A DNA stretch of 64,000 bases from Syntrophomonadaceae bacterium (GTDB taxonomy: Bacteria; Bacillota; Dethiobacteria; DTU022). The notes under the pieces are model-generated. The model searched no databases and was not told the DNA's origin. It saw only the letters and a program-made list of their open reading frames with translations. The DNA is taken from assembly GCA_003567725.1 (NCBI GenBank), contig PWYU01000057.1, positions 1 to 64,000 of the forward strand. Direction: 5' to 3'. Both the position numbers and the translations under genes were made by a program. How positions within the stretch are numbered: position 1 is the stretch's first letter; each line of letters begins with the position of its first letter. This document shows, in pieces, positions 1-8,868 of the stretch.

Positions 1-2
1 GC

Positions 3-362
3 CGGGACTTAGATGCGGAAATATATGCCGCCCGGCTGAATGCCGCCGGTTTAGAGGGAGTGGAATTTATACCGGAAGAAAGAAGTGAAGCCGGCGGGGC
101 CAGGCTTGAAATAACCGACTATCACAGTTTCAACCCGGCCCGGACGGGAATTTATATCCTCTCCTATGCTTTTGAACTGGGTGATTTTACGGTACCTAAA
201 AGCAATGATGTAATTGTCATGTTTGATAAAATTATGGGCACCGATAAGATGGGCCTTTACCTGGAACAGGGGCTTGCCCCTGAGGAAATCGAGGAGCGCT
301 TTGCTCCCGCTATCGAAGAGTTTAAAGTAGAGAGGGAGAAGTATCTTTTACCCCGGTATTAA
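3..362 (+). CDS. C-terminal fragment of DUF1343/NamZ-like exo-beta-N-acetylmuramidase
   Basis: Reading frame 3 is open from the window edge to TAA at 360, so the gene begins upstream; a GTG at 60 is internal. The 119 visible residues match the end of the DUF1343 family: an ITDYHSFNPARTG segment, a FDKIMGTDKMGLYLEQG segment, then an EFKVEREKYLLPRY tail, the usual position for that family's end. Family members such as NamZ remove N-acetylmuramic acid from peptidoglycan fragments, normally as secreted or periplasmic enzymes. The active site and any signal peptide lie outside the window, so the activity is inferred from family similarity recalled from memory. A dispersed repeat copy follows the stop. 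Confidence 0.7.
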   Translation, partial: RDLDAEIYAARLNAAGLEGVEFIPEERSEAGGARLEITDYHSFNPARTGIYILSYAFELGDFTVPKSNDVIVMFDKIMGTDKMGLYLEQGLAPEEIEERFAPAIEEFKVEREKYLLPRY

Positions 363-392
363 TTAAAACAAGCATAAATACTTTAAGCCACT

Positions 393-561
393 CGGACAGT
401 TCCATCGTCTTACCTTCGGCCTGCGCTGCGCTTCGGGACGCTCGAACCGTCCCCATGGCACCGCTTAACTCTTAATCTATCGCTGTAGGACTGGATTTAT
501 GTCCTTGTTGAATGACAACCGTCCCCTGTAGCTTAGCCGGCTATGCCTGAATAATCAACTA
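393..561. repeat. MITE-like dispersed repeat, copy 1 (diverged)
   Basis: This gap carries a segment shared with 47100-47244 (inverted relative to it) and 39878-39953. Shared parts are CTCGAACCGTCCCCATGGC, TGTCCTTGTTGAATGA and CCGTCCCCTGTAGCTTAGC, followed by GGCTATGCCTGA. The ends here are degraded compared with the other copies. It encodes nothing evident. Confidence 0.6.
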
Positions 562-623
562 CTTGGAAGGGTCCGAACAAGTTTAGATCTTTCTTGTAAA
601 GGCAATTAACTTAAAGGAGCTGA

Positions 624-1562
624 ATGATGGTGTCTGAACAATGGTATGTTGCGAGAAGCGGGGAAAAGCACGGCCCTTTTAGCTGGGAGCAGGTTGCCTA
701 TAACTACCGCGAAGGTAAAATCAGAAATGATGATCTGTTATGGAGCGAGTCTACTGTTGACTGGATTCGTGCTGATCAATTGCAGGCCCTGTCAGGGAAA
801 AGAAGTGAGCCTCAGCAGGCTGGAAGATCCGGGCAGAGCAGTGGTTCTACAAGTCGCGTCGGTCAGAGGGTTTCCGGCTTAAATTATCAAATCCTGGGCT
901 CTGTTATGCCCATGGTTGAGATCAGGTTAAAAAGAGATGAACGGCTTTATGCCCAGAGCGGGGCCATGCAGTGGATGGATCAGAATATTAATATGGAGAC
1001 TGAAATGAAAGGTGGAGTTATCGGGGCTTTGAAGCGACAGGTATCCGGTGAATCCATGTTTGTCCAGTATTTTACGGGTATGGCAGATAGCGCTGTAGTG
1101 GCTTTTGGCCACACTTATCCGGGCAATATTATTCCTGTAGATGTAACAAATGGTCCGATTATCTGCCAGCGCAGGGCTTTTTTGTGTGCCTTTGAAACAG
1201 TGCAGTATGATGTATTTTTTCAGAAGCGGTTAGGAGCCGGTTTTTTTGGTGGAGAAGGTTTTATCATGCAAAAAGTGTCAGGACAGGGGACCGTTTTTTT
1301 AGAAATAGATGGGGAATGCATTGAGAAAGAGCTTGGGCCCGGTGAAAAGATTCGCGTAGAAACCGGTTCTGTGGGAGCCTTTGAAGAAAGCATAGATTTT
1401 AATATTGAGAGAGTAAAGGGTATTAAGAATATGTTCCTCGGTGGAGAAGGGTTGTTTTTAACCACTTTAACCGGACCGGGTAAAATCTGGCTTCAAACCA
1501 TGCCCATCCAAAGCATGTCTGCAGAGCTGTTTCAATACCTGCCCAGCAGCAGGAGCAGTTAA
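624..1562 (+). CDS. GYF_2-domain plus AIM24/TIGR00266-family protein
   Basis: A 312-residue protein in two parts. Residues about 5-55 (EQWYVARSGEKHGPFSWEQV onward) resemble the GYF_2/DUF4339 domain. After a Ser/Gln/Gly-rich linker, residues about 85-305 are the AIM24/TIGR00266 beta-sandwich family, with the typical YAQSGAMQWMD, GGEGFIMQKVSGQG and GGEGLFLTTLTGPG repeats. The function of the bacterial family is not established; no catalytic residues or signal peptide are seen. The start is the first ATG of an ATG-ATG pair behind TTAAAGGAG. It lies 35 bases before the methyltransferase gene, so the two are probably co-transcribed. Confidence 0.85.
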   Translation: MMVSEQWYVARSGEKHGPFSWEQVAYNYREGKIRNDDLLWSESTVDWIRADQLQALSGKRSEPQQAGRSGQSSGSTSRVGQRVSGLNYQILGSVMPMVEIRLKRDERLYAQSGAMQWMDQNINMETEMKGGVIGALKRQVSGESMFVQYFTGMADSAVVAFGHTYPGNIIPVDVTNGPIICQRRAFLCAFETVQYDVFFQKRLGAGFFGGEGFIMQKVSGQGTVFLEIDGECIEKELGPGEKIRVETGSVGAFEESIDFNIERVKGIKNMFLGGEGLFLTTLTGPGKIWLQTMPIQSMSAELFQYLPSSRSS

Positions 1563-1597
1563 TCAAAACCAGTTATGATGGAGGAGAAAGGCAAAAT

Positions 1598-2641
1598 ATG
1601 AATTTAGATCAAATCCTGGCCAGGAACCTGCCGGATCCGCTGTTACGGCTGGCGGTGAGAATGATCCTGCGGGCCAGGATTAAAAACCAGGCTATTGAAA
1701 GCGTTGAGCAAAGACAGGTTTTTAAAGAAGAATTTGTTAAAAGCTTAAAAAAAGGCCCTATCGCCATTCATACCGCAGATGCCAATGTGCAGCATTATGA
1801 ATTGCCGCCTGAATTTTTTAAAGTTGTCCTGGGGAAAATGATGAAATACAGCTGTGGCTACTGGCCGGAAGAGGTTGAAGTATCACAAGCTGCTGAAAGG
1901 CTTGATCAGTCTGAAGAGGAAATGCTAAAGCTGACCTGCAGGCGGGCGAAGCTCTGTGAGGGGCAGAAAATTCTGGATTTGGGCTGTGGCTGGGGCTCAA
2001 TGGCTCTTTACCTGGCCCGCATCTACCCATCTTCTGAAATAATGGCGGTTTCGAATTCAGCTGATCAGATCAACTATATTCGAAGAAAAACTGAAGAAGA
2101 GAGCCTGGGCAATCTTTCAGCCATGAAAGCTGACATCAATGATCTGGCATTACCATCGAAGTTTGACCGGGTGGTGTCGGTGGAAATGTTTGAGCACATG
2201 CGCAACTATGAGGCCTTGTTAGAAAAAGTGGCCGGTTTCCTGAAGCCCAAGGGCAAGCTATTTATTCATATTTTCAGCCATCACACCTATCCTTTCCTTT
2301 ATGAAGACCGGAGCGGCAGGGATTGGATGGCCAGGCATTTTTTCAGCGGTGGAACTATGCCCAGCCAGGATTTATTTCACTATTTCCAGAATAGTTTTGC
2401 CTTAGAAAAGCAGTGGGCTCTTTCCGGGAATCATTACCGCCTGACCCTGGAGGCCTGGCTTAAGAAGATGGACCGGCAAAAAGCACAGATTATGCCGCTC
2501 TTTAAAGCTACTTACGGGCCTGAAGAAGCGGAAAAATGGTGGAATTACTGGCGCCTTTTTTTCCTTGCATGTGCGGAGTTTTTTGCTTTCAATAACGGAA
2601 ATGAATGGTTTATCAGCCATTACCGGTTTACTCGGAGATAA
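1598..2641 (+). CDS. Cyclopropane-fatty-acyl-phospholipid synthase-family SAM methyltransferase
   Basis: The 347 residues show the SAM-binding motif LDLGCGWGSMALYLAR near residue 130, the upstream HTADANVQHYELPPEFF segment typical of CFA-synthase-like enzymes, and VSVEMFEHM around residue 195. The family transfers a methylene or methyl group from S-adenosylmethionine to lipid acyl chains or other small substrates at the membrane. The protein is shorter than E. coli Cfa, and the substrate cannot be told from sequence. The ATG is preceded by GGAGGAGAAAGG. Confidence 0.85.
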   Translation: MNLDQILARNLPDPLLRLAVRMILRARIKNQAIESVEQRQVFKEEFVKSLKKGPIAIHTADANVQHYELPPEFFKVVLGKMMKYSCGYWPEEVEVSQAAERLDQSEEEMLKLTCRRAKLCEGQKILDLGCGWGSMALYLARIYPSSEIMAVSNSADQINYIRRKTEEESLGNLSAMKADINDLALPSKFDRVVSVEMFEHMRNYEALLEKVAGFLKPKGKLFIHIFSHHTYPFLYEDRSGRDWMARHFFSGGTMPSQDLFHYFQNSFALEKQWALSGNHYRLTLEAWLKKMDRQKAQIMPLFKATYGPEEAEKWWNYWRLFFLACAEFFAFNNGNEWFISHYRFTRR

Positions 2642-2770
2642 GATTACCAAAGGCAAGAAAAAAGCGCTTCTCTATTAAACTTCAGATGGCTGCTGCAGCC
2701 GGGAGTTTTTTGCGCTGATGGGTTATGCTTGATGCTTGCTGGTATTATTTAGAATGGGAGGATTGATGTA

Positions 2771-3634
2771 ATGAAAGTGCTGGCCTTAGCCGATGTGCAC
2801 CAATCAGAGCAGCACTGGGATATGTTAAATAGAGCAGTGCAGGAAGAGAGTCCTGCCCTGGTTTTGATCGCCGGTGATTTACTGCCCAAGTATGAAGGAA
2901 TCCTGGCTCAAGTATCTTTCGTGCCCCGCCTCAGGGAGTATGCCTCCTCCATCAGGGCGAAGGGTGCTGAGCTGATCCTGACTTTAGGCAATGATGACAA
3001 TCAGCTGGTTATCCCGGAGATGGAAAAAGGGGACCGGGAAGGGCTCTGGCATTATATCCCCGACCAGGTCAGGGAAGTTAAGAAGTATGATTTTTGCGGG
3101 TGCCCCTGGGTCAGGGATTACCCCTTTGCTTATAAATACTGGGTGGCTCCGGATAGCCCTGGAGAATTATTTATTGATCCTGTTCAGCTCGGGCCCCCGG
3201 CGATAATCAATGCAGACAATGAAATTGAACAGATTGCAGATCTTAAAGCATATCTGGAAGACAAGCTCTCCGTAACGGATTCGCTTGATAGTATGGCGGA
3301 GCAGGTTAGTGATTTAAAGCGCTCAATCTGGTTGATTCACGATCCGCCAGGCGGCTTTGAGCTGGACCTCTGCGCTACAGGGAACCGGGTCGGAAGCCCT
3401 GCGGTTTACCGTTTTTTAAAAGAAAAACAACCTCTGTTATCCATACACGGTCATATCCATGAAGCGCCCACTTACAATGGCGGGATCTGGACTGTCAAAA
3501 TAGGCAAAACCCGCTGTATCCAGGCCGGCCAGGTAGAAAATGACCTCAGTTATGTAACCTTTGACCTGTTGGAAGGAGAGATAGATAACCTTAAGCATTC
3601 TCTCTATGGTTATCCTGGTGGCGAAGCAAGCTGA
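2771..3634 (+). CDS. Metallophosphoesterase of the calcineurin-like superfamily
   Basis: The 287-residue protein has the dinuclear metal motifs in order: DVH at residues 8-10, IAGDL near 36, LGNDD near 76 in place of the usual GNHD/E, and HGHIHEAP near 227. It also contains LIHDPPG around residue 195. No signal peptide or membrane segment is seen, so it is probably a cytoplasmic phosphomonoesterase or phosphodiesterase of unknown substrate. The ATG follows GGGAGGATTGATGTA. The next gene converges on it with a 22-base gap. Confidence 0.8.
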   Translation: MKVLALADVHQSEQHWDMLNRAVQEESPALVLIAGDLLPKYEGILAQVSFVPRLREYASSIRAKGAELILTLGNDDNQLVIPEMEKGDREGLWHYIPDQVREVKKYDFCGCPWVRDYPFAYKYWVAPDSPGELFIDPVQLGPPAIINADNEIEQIADLKAYLEDKLSVTDSLDSMAEQVSDLKRSIWLIHDPPGGFELDLCATGNRVGSPAVYRFLKEKQPLLSIHGHIHEAPTYNGGIWTVKIGKTRCIQAGQVENDLSYVTFDLLEGEIDNLKHSLYGYPGGEAS

Positions 3635-3656
3635 GCGAAGGCTTTTAGTCAATTTC

Positions 3657-5135
3657 TTAAAGTATTTTATTTGTATTAAGTTCTTCTTGCAGATAGCCGA
3701 TAAATTCCTCAGCTTTTTCTAAGGGCGGTTTTGTGACCAGGCTGACTCCAATAAACAGGGTGGTTGAAATAAGAGCACTCCATACTCCGGGCCATAGGCC
3801 CAGGGGATAATACCCGGTATATTGAAAAATAGTTGCGGCGCTTCCCCCAAAGATGCAGCTAACCAGAACGGCTGCTGCGGTGCCCCTTTTCCAGAAAAAA
3901 GCACCAAACAGGGCAGGGACCATAACCAGCAGGCCGGCTGAGGAAGCTACTGAGAGGGCGGCGATTAGATCGAGGCGAAGAGTGGCAAAAACGAGGATCA
4001 CAGCCGTGAATAATGGCACAAAGATCCGGCCCACCATGAGTTCCTTTTTATCATCGACTTTTCTTCCCAGATTTTTAACAACATCACGCGTAATCATGGA
4101 AGATAAGGTTAAAATGATCGAGTTGATGGTAGAAATTGCGGCGGCGCTAATGCCGAGCATTACCAAAAGGGAAATGGCAGAAGGGATTAGATCCAGGCTG
4201 AGCAAAGCCGGGGTGGCTGAGTCTGCTGTTTCAAGGTTCGGTAAGAGCAGCCGGGCGGAAAACCCCCAAAATATGGAGACCAGGGTATAAATAAAGCCAA
4301 AAATGAGGAACCCCATGACCATGATTCGCATCTGTCCCAAGGAACGGGGCATAAAAAGGCGCTGGCTTACCTGGGGGTTGGATAGCGAAAAGAAAAACCA
4401 GGGCAGGGTCAGGCCGACAAAAGCATTGATGTTAAAAAAACCCGGCCCTGGAACAGTTAGCCAGGCTGGATATTCGGTTTCCAGCTGGGCAAACATTGTT
4501 CCAAAACCGCCAAATCCCCGGTAGACTACAAAGAAAACCGAAGCAGTGGCTACTATAAGCATCATAGCGCCCTGTAGTGAGTCAGTCCAGGCTACAGCTC
4601 GCAATCCTCCTGTCCAGGTCCAGTATACAGCAATTAATGCAGCAATAAAGACACCTGCCATAAAGGGTACCGTGCCGCCGGATATACCTTCCAACAGGGC
4701 GCCGATTCCGGTTAACTGGACTGCACTGTAAGGAATGAGAAACAGTATTGATGCGATAGATGTTACAGTAGAGACTGCCCTGCTCCGGTAGCGGTCACCA
4801 AGCAGTTCTGTTGGGGTGAGGTAATTGTATCGCTTCCCTGCCAGCCAGAACCGGGGTCCGAAAAAGGCAACCAGGACCAGTCCCGATAGGTAGATCAGTT
4901 CGAATCCAAGGGCCCCAACTCCGCCGATGTATGTAAAGCCGGCCAGCCCGATTAGCATAAAAGCGCTGTAAGTAGTTGCGCTGTAAGTAAGAGCGGCGAC
5001 GATGCCGCCCAGTGTTCTTCCGGCCAGGAAAAAATCATTAACTCCTGTGCCCATTTTTCGGCGGGCGTAGCGGGCAATGATTGTGCCTACAATAAAATAT
5101 AAGAATAAGGTCAAATAGATGGTGCTAGCGCTCAT
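3657..5135 (-). CDS. Sodium:solute symporter (SSS family)
   Basis: This 492-residue, very hydrophobic protein has the SSS-family start (FIVGTIIARYARRKMGTGVN then DFFLAGRTLGG), a TYSATTYSAFMLIG segment, and about 13 membrane segments. It should import an organic solute with Na+ across the cytoplasmic membrane. Substrate is unknown; carboxylates are plausible from context. The 67-residue gene upstream overlaps it by 11 bases, the usual arrangement for a symporter with a small membrane partner. Confidence 0.9.
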   Translation of the reverse strand: MSASTIYLTLFLYFIVGTIIARYARRKMGTGVNDFFLAGRTLGGIVAALTYSATTYSAFMLIGLAGFTYIGGVGALGFELIYLSGLVLVAFFGPRFWLAGKRYNYLTPTELLGDRYRSRAVSTVTSIASILFLIPYSAVQLTGIGALLEGISGGTVPFMAGVFIAALIAVYWTWTGGLRAVAWTDSLQGAMMLIVATASVFFVVYRGFGGFGTMFAQLETEYPAWLTVPGPGFFNINAFVGLTLPWFFFSLSNPQVSQRLFMPRSLGQMRIMVMGFLIFGFIYTLVSIFWGFSARLLLPNLETADSATPALLSLDLIPSAISLLVMLGISAAAISTINSIILTLSSMITRDVVKNLGRKVDDKKELMVGRIFVPLFTAVILVFATLRLDLIAALSVASSAGLLVMVPALFGAFFWKRGTAAAVLVSCIFGGSAATIFQYTGYYPLGLWPGVWSALISTTLFIGVSLVTKPPLEKAEEFIGYLQEELNTNKIL

Positions 5136-5328
5136 CGAAATTTCTCCACTTTGCAGTTATTAGGCCAAGGCAGATGATTATAATTATGGCAAAGACACTC
5201 CAAAACAAAAAAGCACCGTATAAGCTGGTTAAATCGCTTAGTAGAGGGGTAAAAGGAATAATAAATGATGCCAGGATCATTAAAAGGAAAAGGGCGGTCC
5301 AGAATAACCGCTGTTTTTTTAGTGACAT
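5125..5328 (-). CDS. Small two-helix membrane protein, symporter partner
   Basis: A 67-residue protein with two hydrophobic segments (residues about 8-27 and 36-57) and a charged tail ending KWRNFDER. It resembles the small membrane proteins commonly encoded just before SSS-type symporters. Its stop overlaps the start of the symporter by 11 bases, implying translational coupling. The role is inferred from position only; it has no recognisable motif. Confidence 0.7.
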   Translation of the reverse strand: MSLKKQRLFWTALFLLMILASFIIPFTPLLSDLTSLYGAFLFWSVFAIIIIICLGLITAKWRNFDER

Positions 5329-5631
5329 TTTAATCCCTCGCTTATGTTAAAGTAACTTAAACTATTCTTTTACTATAATATCATGTTACTGGATCCAGGT
5401 GAATGCGGATTAAGATTATACCCATATAGTTAAGTAATATTGATTGATCAGGCTCGGCCTTGCTTAATGTTTAAAACAAAAAGAGCTTAAAAAGTCCGGC
5501 ATTTGTTGGTTTTTAATATCAGCTTTAAGGCGGAAGTGGCAGCTCAGCCTGTTTTACTTTAATCCGGCAGGCCCTTTAATCAACAGCCCGGCAGTGGCTG
5601 AAACATAGATAGTTTAATTCCAGTTGAGGGT

Positions 5632-6295
5632 TTACAGATCTTTTAAAAGCTGGTTCTGATCGGATTTATCAATTAGCTTATAGAAATCATGAAGAGCGGT
5701 TTTCAGTTTATTTCTTCTGCCTGAGTGTTTAGATAAACTGTAGCCACACTGGCCATGATGAAATAAAGAGGGATGATAAAGATCATAGCAAAATAATCAC
5801 TCAACTTACGGGATAAAGGCCTGCCTTTGCTGACCTGCCAGATTTCATTAAAGGATTTTTCGATATTATTTAGAAGCATGGTGATAGTGTAAATCAGGGT
5901 AACCAGCCCGAAAACGGCCAGGGTGCCCCCGTGAATTTCTGCAAGCAGTCTTTCAGTCAGTTCCATTAACCAGTAAAAACTTCTTCCTGCCCGGCCAGGA
6001 TTGACTGGAGCTGCACTTCCAGGTACCTCTCGAGGCCAAAGCCCTGGGCGATGCCAAAGGCCAGGGCTGCCACCGGGACAATACTGAATAATGAATAAAA
6101 GGATAGAGCCGGAGCTCTCAGCATAACCTTATCTTCCTGAATTCCCCTTATAGCTAAAATAAAGACGCGCAGCTGGTTAAGAAGGATGCTTTTGCCGGGA
6201 GAAAGTTTTTCTGAAGGGATACGCCAGATATCGACCATTAAAAAATGAACAATATTTTTTAGCGCATAAATGAGTTCCAGAAAAAATTTCTTCAT
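5632..6295 (-). pseudogene. Broken YihY/BrkB-family membrane protein gene
   Basis: The minus strand encodes the start of a YihY/BrkB protein (LMVDIWRIPSEKLSPGKS, then RAPALSFYSLFSIVPVAALA) up to a TAA at 5966-5968. The family sequence continues in another frame from the overlapping ATG at 5964 (ERLLAEIHGGTLAVFGLVTL, MLLNNIEKSFNEIW), which points to a one-base frameshift at TTAATG. That part stops at 5703, well short of the usual length. A third frame (5704-5632) reads LKTALHDFYKLIDKSD to a TAA and may be the original C-terminus after an internal deletion. A sequencing error could explain the first lesion but not the missing third of the protein. Confidence 0.75.
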
Positions 6296-6641
6296 TTTTA
6301 TTTTTATTGCCCCGCTTTCTGGCTTTTGATGGATCTATTGTAATGGTAAATTTATCATGGCCTTACATATATATCAAGAAAAAGGAGCAGCCTAGCCAGC
6401 TGCCTACTTGCTTAATTAATCAGCCTGTGGCAGGAACAAATGAGGACCATCCGGCGCTGCGAGTTTCAGTGTTGCAGGGCTGCAGCCAACATGAAACCGC
6501 CCAGGAAGAGAAAGACTATCGAATCGACATAGCCGGTAGTTGTTTTTTAAAAATCCATTAACCCGGGTATAGTAATTAGCAGCAATTTGCGGTTTTTTGG
6601 TGAGATTGAGGGTGCTTTGAAGATGATCAGTAATGGGGAAG
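6296..6641. other. Gap without a supported gene
   Basis: The 346 bases between the broken YihY gene and the MFS gene hold only short frames without family features or good ribosome sites. I see no clear terminator or repeat. Confidence 0.5.
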
Positions 6642-7916
6642 TTATGAATGGTAATCAGTAGAGGCAAGCTGCAGGTTCAAGAAGAATGAAACTACAGCTC
6701 CCAGCAAGGCGCCAAAAGCGGCCAGCAGGAAGGCCAGGGAAAAGGAAGCGGTTAAATCGGCCAGGTAGCCGGCAATGGCCGGCCCTAAAGCCTGGCCGAT
6801 ACCAAAAATCAGGGTGACAAAACCCAGTCCGGCCGGGGCCAACCGGCTCCCGAGGTGATCACCGGCAGTTGCGGCCATGACCCCGGGGATGCTCCAGGCG
6901 GTCAGGCCGAATAAGAAAGAAGAGATTAAATATCCGGTAAAACTAATAGTTTGGGAAAAGATCAAAAAAGAGATGAACTGCAGGGTAAAAATGGCCACAA
7001 AGCCGGTCCGCCGTCCGAAACGATCCGAGAAAATACCCCAAAGCAGACCGCTAAATATACTGAGAACGCCGATTAAAGCCCACAGATTACCGGCAGTGGT
7101 TTCAAGCATGCCTCTTTCGTCAACTAAAAATGAGGCAAAAAAGGTGGAATATATAATATAGGAAAAGCCAAAAAGAAAATATATTACGGCCATATGCCAG
7201 ATAGTCCTGGAGCCGTAAACAAGTGACCACTGCAAGGAAGAGGCTTTTTCGCCACTTTCAGGTTCTTTTTCTCCTCCGACGGGGGGCAGGCCAATTTGGC
7301 CAGGCCGGTTTACCAGGAATCTATAAGCTAAAATAGCAATTACGAAGACCAGTCCGCCGAGTAGATACCAGCCAATCCGCCAGCCAAAGTCACCGTAGTA
7401 GCCAAAAATCCTGGGAAGGATTATACCTACCAGCACCAGGCCGATTCCACTTCCGCCGGACATTAAGCCGGTAGCCATACCTCTTTTGCGCGGAGAAAAC
7501 CAGGATGAAGCCAGCCCCATCATGGGGACATTGCTGCCCCCGCTGCCCAGACCGGTGATCAAGCGCATGAAAAAAGCCAGGGCAAACCCCTGGACAAAAC
7601 CGGTTCCGATCATGGCGATAGCGACCATGAACAGGGAATAGGAGATAACTATTTTGGGGCCGTAACGACTGGCCAGGATTCCTCCGAGCAGGGAAAAGAT
7701 CAGGTAACCGGTCAGGTTGCCGGTGGCCAGTAACCCCATTTCGGTTGAGCTTAGTTCCAGGCTGCGCTGCATAACCGGCAGAATCATGGTATAACCGAAA
7801 CGGGCAAAGCCCAGTGAACCAACGACAATAATGGTTCCAATGCTAATAATCACATACCCGTAATGAATGCCCGGCCCATTTTCTTTGGAAAACAACTTGC
7901 CTATCACTATAATCAC
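6642..7916 (-). CDS. MFS transporter, YbfB/YjiJ-like
   Basis: A 424-residue protein with 12 hydrophobic segments. MFS hallmarks include RLITGLGSGGSNVPMMGLAS in segment 4, the SDRFGRRTGF loop between the halves, and GLTAWSIPGVMAATAGDHL late in the protein. It should be a secondary transporter of a small organic solute in the cytoplasmic membrane. Next to an aromatic catabolic operon it is a candidate aromatic-acid carrier, but nothing in the sequence fixes the substrate. The GTG start at 7916 follows AAGGAATAG; a second GTG nine bases on is also possible. Confidence 0.85.
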   Translation of the reverse strand: MIIVIGKLFSKENGPGIHYGYVIISIGTIIVVGSLGFARFGYTMILPVMQRSLELSSTEMGLLATGNLTGYLIFSLLGGILASRYGPKIVISYSLFMVAIAMIGTGFVQGFALAFFMRLITGLGSGGSNVPMMGLASSWFSPRKRGMATGLMSGGSGIGLVLVGIILPRIFGYYGDFGWRIGWYLLGGLVFVIAILAYRFLVNRPGQIGLPPVGGEKEPESGEKASSLQWSLVYGSRTIWHMAVIYFLFGFSYIIYSTFFASFLVDERGMLETTAGNLWALIGVLSIFSGLLWGIFSDRFGRRTGFVAIFTLQFISFLIFSQTISFTGYLISSFLFGLTAWSIPGVMAATAGDHLGSRLAPAGLGFVTLIFGIGQALGPAIAGYLADLTASFSLAFLLAAFGALLGAVVSFFLNLQLASTDYHS

Positions 7917-8025
7917 CTATTCCTTCTAGTTTTTTTAAGGCCGGGGACTTGGTTGGTGCTTGAGCAGTATGAACTTTATGCTATTTCGGGATTGTAAGTT
8001 TAATGTTTTGATCTATTCTAGTTAT

Positions 8026-8304
8026 TTATCCGCCGGCCATAAAAATCAGGAAAATCAGCTCATCTCCGTCTTTTACCCTGGCTTCCTTATCTTCAGGCCA
8101 TGAAAGGCGCTTGCCGTTAAGAAAAATTTGATAGGCATAGTCGATGCTTCCATCAGTATAAAACATTTCGTCTTTCAAGCCAGGATATAACCTGATTAGT
8201 TCTTGCATTGTTTTTTCAAAGGTGTTGAAAGATTTGTCCAGGGTAGTTTTTGAGGCGCCGGTAATATCTTTCAACCCTGATTTAAATTCTATTTTGATCG
8301 CCAC
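8026..8304 (-). CDS. MoaD/ThiS-family sulfur carrier protein
   Basis: A 92-residue protein ending FLIFMAGG, with the C-terminal Gly-Gly that MoaD/ThiS-type carriers need for adenylation and thiocarboxylation. The LNGKRLSWPEDKEARVKDGD segment fits the beta-grasp fold just before the tail. It is the last gene of the aldehyde oxidoreductase operon, so it most likely delivers sulfur for the metal-binding pterin of that tungsten enzyme. The GTG start has GGGAG eight bases upstream. Confidence 0.85.
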   Translation of the reverse strand: MAIKIEFKSGLKDITGASKTTLDKSFNTFEKTMQELIRLYPGLKDEMFYTDGSIDYAYQIFLNGKRLSWPEDKEARVKDGDELIFLIFMAGG

Positions 8305-8387
8305 AGCTAAAACTCCCTTACTTTATCCTGATTATAAAGGTTATTACAAGTTAGGATAATATAGCTATCAAAACTTTACCAGGCTTA

Positions 8388-8855
8388 TCAGGTTACAGAA
8401 GGCCCGGAGAAGAAAGGCTTTTCATGCGCATCTTCCCTGTCTTCATATACGAGAGCTCCGGTGGGGCAGGCTTCAACGCATACCGGCCTGTCCAGGTCCT
8501 GGCATTGATCGCACTTAACAGCCATTTGCTTAACCAGGTTTCTTTTCATGCTGCCGTAAGGGCAGACCATCACACACATCCAGCAGCCTACACAGCGGTC
8601 ATCATTGGTGACAATCCCAGTTTCTTCATCTTTTTCTATGCAGCCAACCATGCAGGCGTCGAGACAGGGAGGTTCGTCACAGTGACGGCAAAGTTCCTGA
8701 TATTCGTAGCGTTCATAAAGGTTCTGGCGGATGCCGATCCTTCCCTGGCGCGGGTTTGCCACTCCTTCATGGGCCATGGCACAGGCGTTGGCGCAAATCC
8801 GGCACCCGATGCATAGCGCGGGGCGGCAGTAGATTTGTTTTTGTTTTACGGCCAT
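8388..8855 (-). CDS. Polyferredoxin subunit of the aldehyde oxidoreductase, four [4Fe-4S] sites
   Basis: The 155-residue protein has Cys clusters CIGCRICANAC, CRHCDEPPCLDAC, CVGCWMCVMVCPYG and CDQCQDLDRPVCVEACPTG, enough for four [4Fe-4S] clusters of the DMSO-reductase subunit B type. It sits directly after the aldehyde oxidoreductase gene and should carry electrons between that enzyme and the FAD oxidoreductase or ferredoxin. No export signal is seen, so it is cytoplasmic. The ATG is preceded by GGGGATTGAGAAA. Confidence 0.9.
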   Translation of the reverse strand: MAVKQKQIYCRPALCIGCRICANACAMAHEGVANPRQGRIGIRQNLYERYEYQELCRHCDEPPCLDACMVGCIEKDEETGIVTNDDRCVGCWMCVMVCPYGSMKRNLVKQMAVKCDQCQDLDRPVCVEACPTGALVYEDREDAHEKPFFSGPSVT

Positions 8856-8868
8856 TTTCTCAATCCCC

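Noticed and set aside
5125-5328. Reading this small frame as a non-coding gap
   Set aside because: Two clear membrane segments and an 11-base overlap with the symporter start support a real gene, so it was kept.
6307-6667. Short frames on both strands between YihY and MFS genes
   Set aside because: No motif, no ribosome site, unlike neighbouring codon use.
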